Source: Hermatobates lingyangjiaoensis
Taxonomy: Eukaryota > Arthropoda > Insecta > Hemiptera > Hermatobatidae
Direction of reading: 5' to 3'
Length of the DNA: 64,000 bases
NCBI GenBank assembly: GCA_026182355.1
Contig: JAPFBL010000233.1
Span: 744,001-808,000, forward strand
Below are positions 61,401 through 64,000 of this stretch, one piece after another; the first letter of the stretch is position 1, and each line of letters starts with the position of its first letter. The notes beneath the pieces were generated by a model that saw nothing but the letters and a program-made list of their open reading frames with translations, ran no database searches and was not told the origin of the DNA. The position numbers were made by a program, and so were the translations under genes.

Positions 61401-62360
61401 AGGGTTGAAAAAAAGTTCCAACAAATAATTAAGAAATCTCAAATGAGACTTTTTCTATTACTGAAGATTTTGAAATTCAGTAAATACAGACTAGTTATCG
61501 ATGTATCTATGAATGTAAGATCTGTACTTGACCTGTTAAGTCAAAGGGTGTAACCATAGAAGAACTTATACCACTGGACACCCAGCAGAAGAGCTGAGCT
61601 TCTAGAAGGCACTGAAGCTAACTGGGGTACTTTAGTACAGAAGCGGGTAGAGAAGTTTATTGTTTAAACCGATCCCCTAGCGAGTAATAACGTCAGCCGT
61701 TTTTTTTATAAAATAAAACCGCTTTTTGTTTTATCGGTGAATTCTACAGATTCTACATTGGGAATCCTAAATTTTGCCTAATTCAAGTACATTTCGAGTA
61801 GGGATCTTTAACTTGTACCTGATATCGTACAGGCTCGGGACCGACGGCTCTCAGGGGGACGACGTATTCAGATTTATTTACCTCCCGCGTGAATAAATCG
61901 AGAGCCAGGTGGGGATCGAACCCAGGACTGCCAGTCCAGACATGGGTATGTTAACCACTAAGCTAACTTGGCTCCCATATAGGGGTATTACAATAGTTCC
62001 AAAGGAAATCGTAATGCCATAGTTACCCTTAAATATTAATAATAATAAAAGTCAAAGGGCTCGTGGAGGATTAGTGTCGCCCTTGACCATATCATTAAGC
62101 TAAATATTAATCTGTAGTTGATATTTTTTGCAGTTATTAAACATTTTCAACTTAAATAAAAACAAAAAAAACTAGTTACCGGTGTATCCAAGAATGTAAG
62201 GCCTTGACCTGACTTTTGATGTTAAAGGGTTGTTAGGATTAGTCTGACCCTTGACTCTTTCAATAGGCCTGAAGTCCCCATTATCCAGAAGATCTTTTAA
62301 AGGGTCAGTACTCCTGTAGCCCTTCTGGTGACTCTTCAGGATACCTTTCTCGCTCATTTC
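49434..62360 (-). CDS. GYTG-motif ciliary microtubule inner protein-like
   Basis: Five exons with GT/AG borders and consistent phases: 62360-62180, 58830-58748, 57585-57444, 52143-52010, 49523-49434. Starting at the ATG at 62357 they give 208 aa. Two diagnostic motifs are seen: GYTGYIPGLNYKYGKTYA (57-74) and GYTGHIPRMKT (147-157). GYTG-x-I/V-P motifs followed by a G-x-T-[YF] turn occur in the DUF2475/UPF0605 group (CIMIP2/FAM166, SPMIP5), which line the lumen of ciliary and sperm-flagellar doublet microtubules. No signal peptide or membrane segment; rich in K, N and Y. A strong acceptor (TTGCAG) precedes the first exon and a stop lies just upstream, so either a 5' UTR exon or further coding exons may lie to the right. 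Exact orthology is not established. Confidence 0.8.
49812..49913. repeat. Tandem duplication, ~50-bp unit
   Basis: A unit beginning TTCTGAAAATATTTAGTTTT and ending in a T run occurs twice in a row, with 1-2 differences. Intronic in the GYTG gene. Confidence 0.8.
51440..52372. repeat. Direct repeats flanking exon 4 of the GYTG gene
   Basis: Positions 51440-51538 and 52236-52372 are direct repeats (shared CCAAAACCCTTG, TACAATGAAGTCTCTG, CAACTTACTTTG); the right copy carries an extra ~35-bp insertion. They bracket the coding exon 52010-52143. The family is not recognised. Confidence 0.7.
52455..52650 (+). repeat. Probable dispersed repeat end (TATA-GAATGTATG type)
   Basis: TATATATATAAAAATGAATG followed by TATGTCTGTTTGTTTC, a CCAATCACCGTGAAAATTT segment and CCCGGGAAGGTTTATG has the look of widespread arthropod repeat termini with this order. 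I cannot assign a superfamily and no second copy is in the window. Confidence 0.35.
54600..54915. repeat. Diverged direct repeat pair
   Basis: Positions 54600-54680 and 54838-54915 share AACCAACTGCAGACC/TACCAACTTCAGACC, the AGGAGGC...CGAG segment and AACTA-ATATTATTTGAA, in the same orientation ~240 bp apart. Intronic in the GYTG gene. Confidence 0.6.
55672..57020. repeat. Large imperfect inverted repeat, ~430-bp arms
   Basis: The left arm (about 55672-56105) and right arm (about 56610-57020) are reverse complements with scattered indels. Matching landmarks are ATTTTAGATAC/GTATCTAAT, GGCTGGTGATAATTT with AATTTTCACCAGG, AAATTTGAAAATTAATAAAA with its complement, GTTCATACATAATA with TATTATGTATGAAC, and TTTTCTGCATG with CATGCAGAAAA. 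The ~500-bp spacer contains a GC-richer piece (56590-56640). It lies in the intron between 52143 and 57444. It may be a foldback transposon or two opposed copies of one repeat; no protein is present. Confidence 0.78.
57895..58265 (-). mobile_element. 3' fragment of the non-LTR family seen at 17.3-18.2 kb
   Basis: The minus strand aligns with the 3' UTR at 17590-17430: TCGTGAAAGCTCAGCTC vs TCGTGGAAGCTCACCTC, and GCGAAAGGGCTGTACATTAA vs GCGAAAGAGCTTTCACGTTA. The upstream end (58265-58190) may encode the last residues of the protein. It sits between GYTG-gene exons 2 and 3, in the gene's own orientation. Confidence 0.65.
58430..58640. other. GC-richer unrecognised segment
   Basis: This ~200-bp stretch contrasts in composition with the flanking intron and contains ATTTGGCCGGACTGAG and short GAACTGGACCC-type sequence. 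No reading frame or known repeat motif was identified; probably an old insertion. Confidence 0.35.
61487..61560 (-). pseudogene. Broken partial duplicate of GYTG-gene exon 1
   Basis: It aligns with the 3' part of exon 62360-62180: CTAGTTATCGATGTATC vs CTAGTTACCGGTGTATC, and GAATGTAAG and TTGACCTG shared in order. The exon's residues RPYILGYTG correspond here to RSYIHRYI. The donor GGTAAC has become GATAAC and an in-frame stop lies just upstream, so it cannot serve as an exon. A SINE (61655-61977) lies between the two copies. Confidence 0.65.
61655..61977 (-). mobile_element. tRNA-derived SINE, A-tailed class
   Basis: Minus strand from 61977: GGGAGCCAAGTTAGCTTAG with GAGCCA complementary to TGGCTC after the box B-like GGTTCGATCCCC, the shared body, and the class tail AACGGCTGACGTTATTAC to CGGTTTAAACAATAAA. 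Same tail as 11147-11474. No convincing target duplication was found. Intronic in the GYTG gene. Confidence 0.88.
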
Positions 62361-63589
62361 CTGCAACAATCAAACATTTTATAGTCCATTATTCTACAAA
62401 ATGGTGTATTCATATGATAATGCTCACTGCATAGAATATAACTTAATGCTCGACCTTATGTGCTCGCATAGATACCATATTTTATGTAATATAATTTAAA
62501 CTATTATAATTTATAGAATATAGTAAAACTTACATTTATTTGAAATGTGTTATTCCTTTTAAATTTAAAAAAGTGTGTTATTATTGTTTTTAACAAATTA
62601 TTATAATAGTTGATTTGTCAGGTCCTACTTTTTTAAAATGTTGTGGAATTAAACTATGAAACAAAAGAACCCTTGTGATGAATATAATTCATACTGTTAG
62701 ATAAAAGAAAGATAAAAGTGGCACTGAACGCTGCCACTGGGCTAGCCTGTCCTCTTTACATTGCAGTAACGATTTCAATTCAAAGTGGAGACTCAAAGAA
62801 CATAATTGATGTGAGAAATCAAATTTTGTATACAGATAATAGAAGCAACAATCTCTAAGAATGGAAGTCATAAATAACTTTTTTTTTTTTATTTAATATG
62901 GAGTCCATAAGCCTGTATCTTTCATTGCTATGTAATCATATGAAGCCATGTATGGTAACCAGGTAATTCTTAAAACAGATATATCATTGAAGACGATTCG
63001 CTCCAGTGATTTTTTTTTTTAAACAACCGTTTTGTTGAACAGTTGTTTTGTCGAAATAATCTTTTATTAAATATGGCTCTTAGTCCACTTAACGCACACT
63101 TCCGTGACATATACAGGCGGTGTTTACTTGCACAATTGTGCAGCTCCATGAACGTCATGGGCACTGCGTTCCTTATAAATATTTAAATGGTCAAATGTTA
63201 CACCTTTTACATACATATACTGCAAAATCTGTACAAATTGTTGAGTAGTTTACAAATCATATATTGTTGGTTATAAGATTAATTTCTATTTTTCAGTATC
63301 TAATTTAAGCATCTATTATAATTATTAATATTATTATTATTTAATATCATTATAATTACTAATGAGGGTCCTCTCTAAACACTCAAACCCGCACCAGTAC
63401 CTTCACTTTAATAGTCGCCACTCTCCCCACATCAAGAAATCTATCTCCAGATTTCTTAGGAGATCTAAGATGGATGAGGATTATCCATCCGAATCCAACG
63501 AATTTGTAACCGACTACAACAGAAGAACCTGCACCTCAACTCCCTTAGAACCATGTTCCTGGAGCGTGATTATCCTAAAGATTAGCATT

Positions 63590-63660
63590 ATCTCCTAAAG
63601 ACGGATTGCCCGAAAATTTGAGGTTGTAAGTGTGTTTCTTTACTCTGTGTGTTACTTTTC
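63590..63660 (+). repeat. Hammerhead-family repeat fragment
   Basis: ATCTC (63590-63594) can pair with GAGGT (63620-63624) as stem I. Between them are CTAAAGA (core with one change), CGGATTGCCC, GAAA (63612-63615) and a self-complementary AATT followed by T. The next 40 bp match 3365-3415 (AAGTGTGTTTCTTTA, CTGTGTGTTACT, TTGAATTTTGAACT). Confidence 0.5.
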
Positions 63661-63675
63661 TTGAATTTTGAACTC

Positions 63676-63676
<1 letters not shown>

Positions 63677-63714
<38 letters not shown>
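63677..63714. repeat. (TA)n microsatellite
   Basis: An uninterrupted TA run follows the repeat fragment at 63590-63660, as a TA run also does at the related copy near 3419. Confidence 0.9.
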
Positions 63715-63721
<7 letters not shown>

Positions 63722-63724
63722 TAA

Positions 63725-63840
63725 TTACATGAAACGGTCCAACGGACTTTTAAATAAAAACCAATTAAAAAAGATAGCACACAAATAGACACAGGAGTAA
63801 CTCACTTCTATATATCGACCATCGTCGTCATCAGGAGGCG
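63725..63840 (-). repeat. Inverted relative of 48906-49020
   Basis: The minus strand reads CCTGATGACGACGATGGTCG then ATATATAG. The canonical GAAA is reduced to GATA, so the hammerhead-like core is damaged. The remainder (toward 63725) matches the 48.9-kb copy, including GAAACGGTCCAACG vs GAAACGATTCAACG. Confidence 0.5.
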
Positions 63841-64000
63841 AAGAGTACCGCAGGAAGGAAGGCCTTCCTAGTATTGAACAATAGTTCAATTTGTCCTGTA
63901 TTTGTCCATTTCGGATCGTATTTTCATAGAAAAAGTATATATATATATATTTTGAACGAACAGAAAACGATCCGAAATGATCACGGATAGTTCAATATGA

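Noticed and set aside
1..64000. CRISPR arrays, bacterial operons or prophage
   Set aside because: Spliced eukaryotic genes with GT/AG introns, SINEs and LINEs show a eukaryotic nuclear genome; the tandem array at 34737-35425 has no spacer structure.

Overview
The window is animal nuclear DNA, most likely from an arthropod and probably an insect. It is AT-rich, with long introns and many simple repeats. It has 5'-truncated jockey-like non-LTR retrotransposon copies and tRNA-derived SINEs, one class of which ends in CCTAA units like the arthropod TTAGG telomere repeat. The genus cannot be read from the sequence.

The first ~29.8 kb holds no protein-coding gene I can support. It is a repeat-dominated tract: a 735-bp hAT-type element with 8-bp target duplications (4296-5030), SINEs (around 11.1-11.7 kb and 16.3 kb), a 5S rRNA-like pseudogene (16.1 kb), the decayed 3' end of a non-LTR retrotransposon (17.3-18.2 kb), a 5'-truncated jockey-like copy (24.9-25.8 kb), a dispersed poly-C-bearing repeat (13.5 and 27.0 kb), and several inverted-repeat elements.

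Three genes occupy the rest. PSME3IP1 (FAM192A/PIP30/NIP30; minus, six coding exons, 41419 to 29843) and RABIF (MSS4; plus, two exons, 42039 to 42945) are head-to-head with 619 bp between start codons, so they may share a promoter. A third, minus-strand gene (exons from 62360 to 49434, probable 3' UTR exon near 47.6-47.8 kb) encodes a ~208-aa protein with two GYTG-I-P motifs, like ciliary/sperm microtubule inner proteins of the CIMIP2/FAM166-SPMIP5 type. It converges on RABIF. The three proteins act in different processes (PA28-gamma proteasome regulation, Rab GTPase handling, probably axonemes); nothing indicates a shared pathway.

The most striking non-coding signal is a recurring hammerhead-ribozyme-like core (CTGANGA, short stem II, GAAA, a short self-complementary stem III, then T/C/A) in at least ten places on both strands, often inside inverted-repeat elements. 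In one family the stem I strands GACT/AGTC are retained in several copies. This resembles the hammerhead motifs known from Penelope-like retroelements, but no Penelope reverse transcriptase is visible. Other points of interest are a minisatellite beside a PSME3IP1 exon, a broken duplicate of an exon of the GYTG gene, and a ~1.35-kb imperfect inverted repeat in one of its introns.
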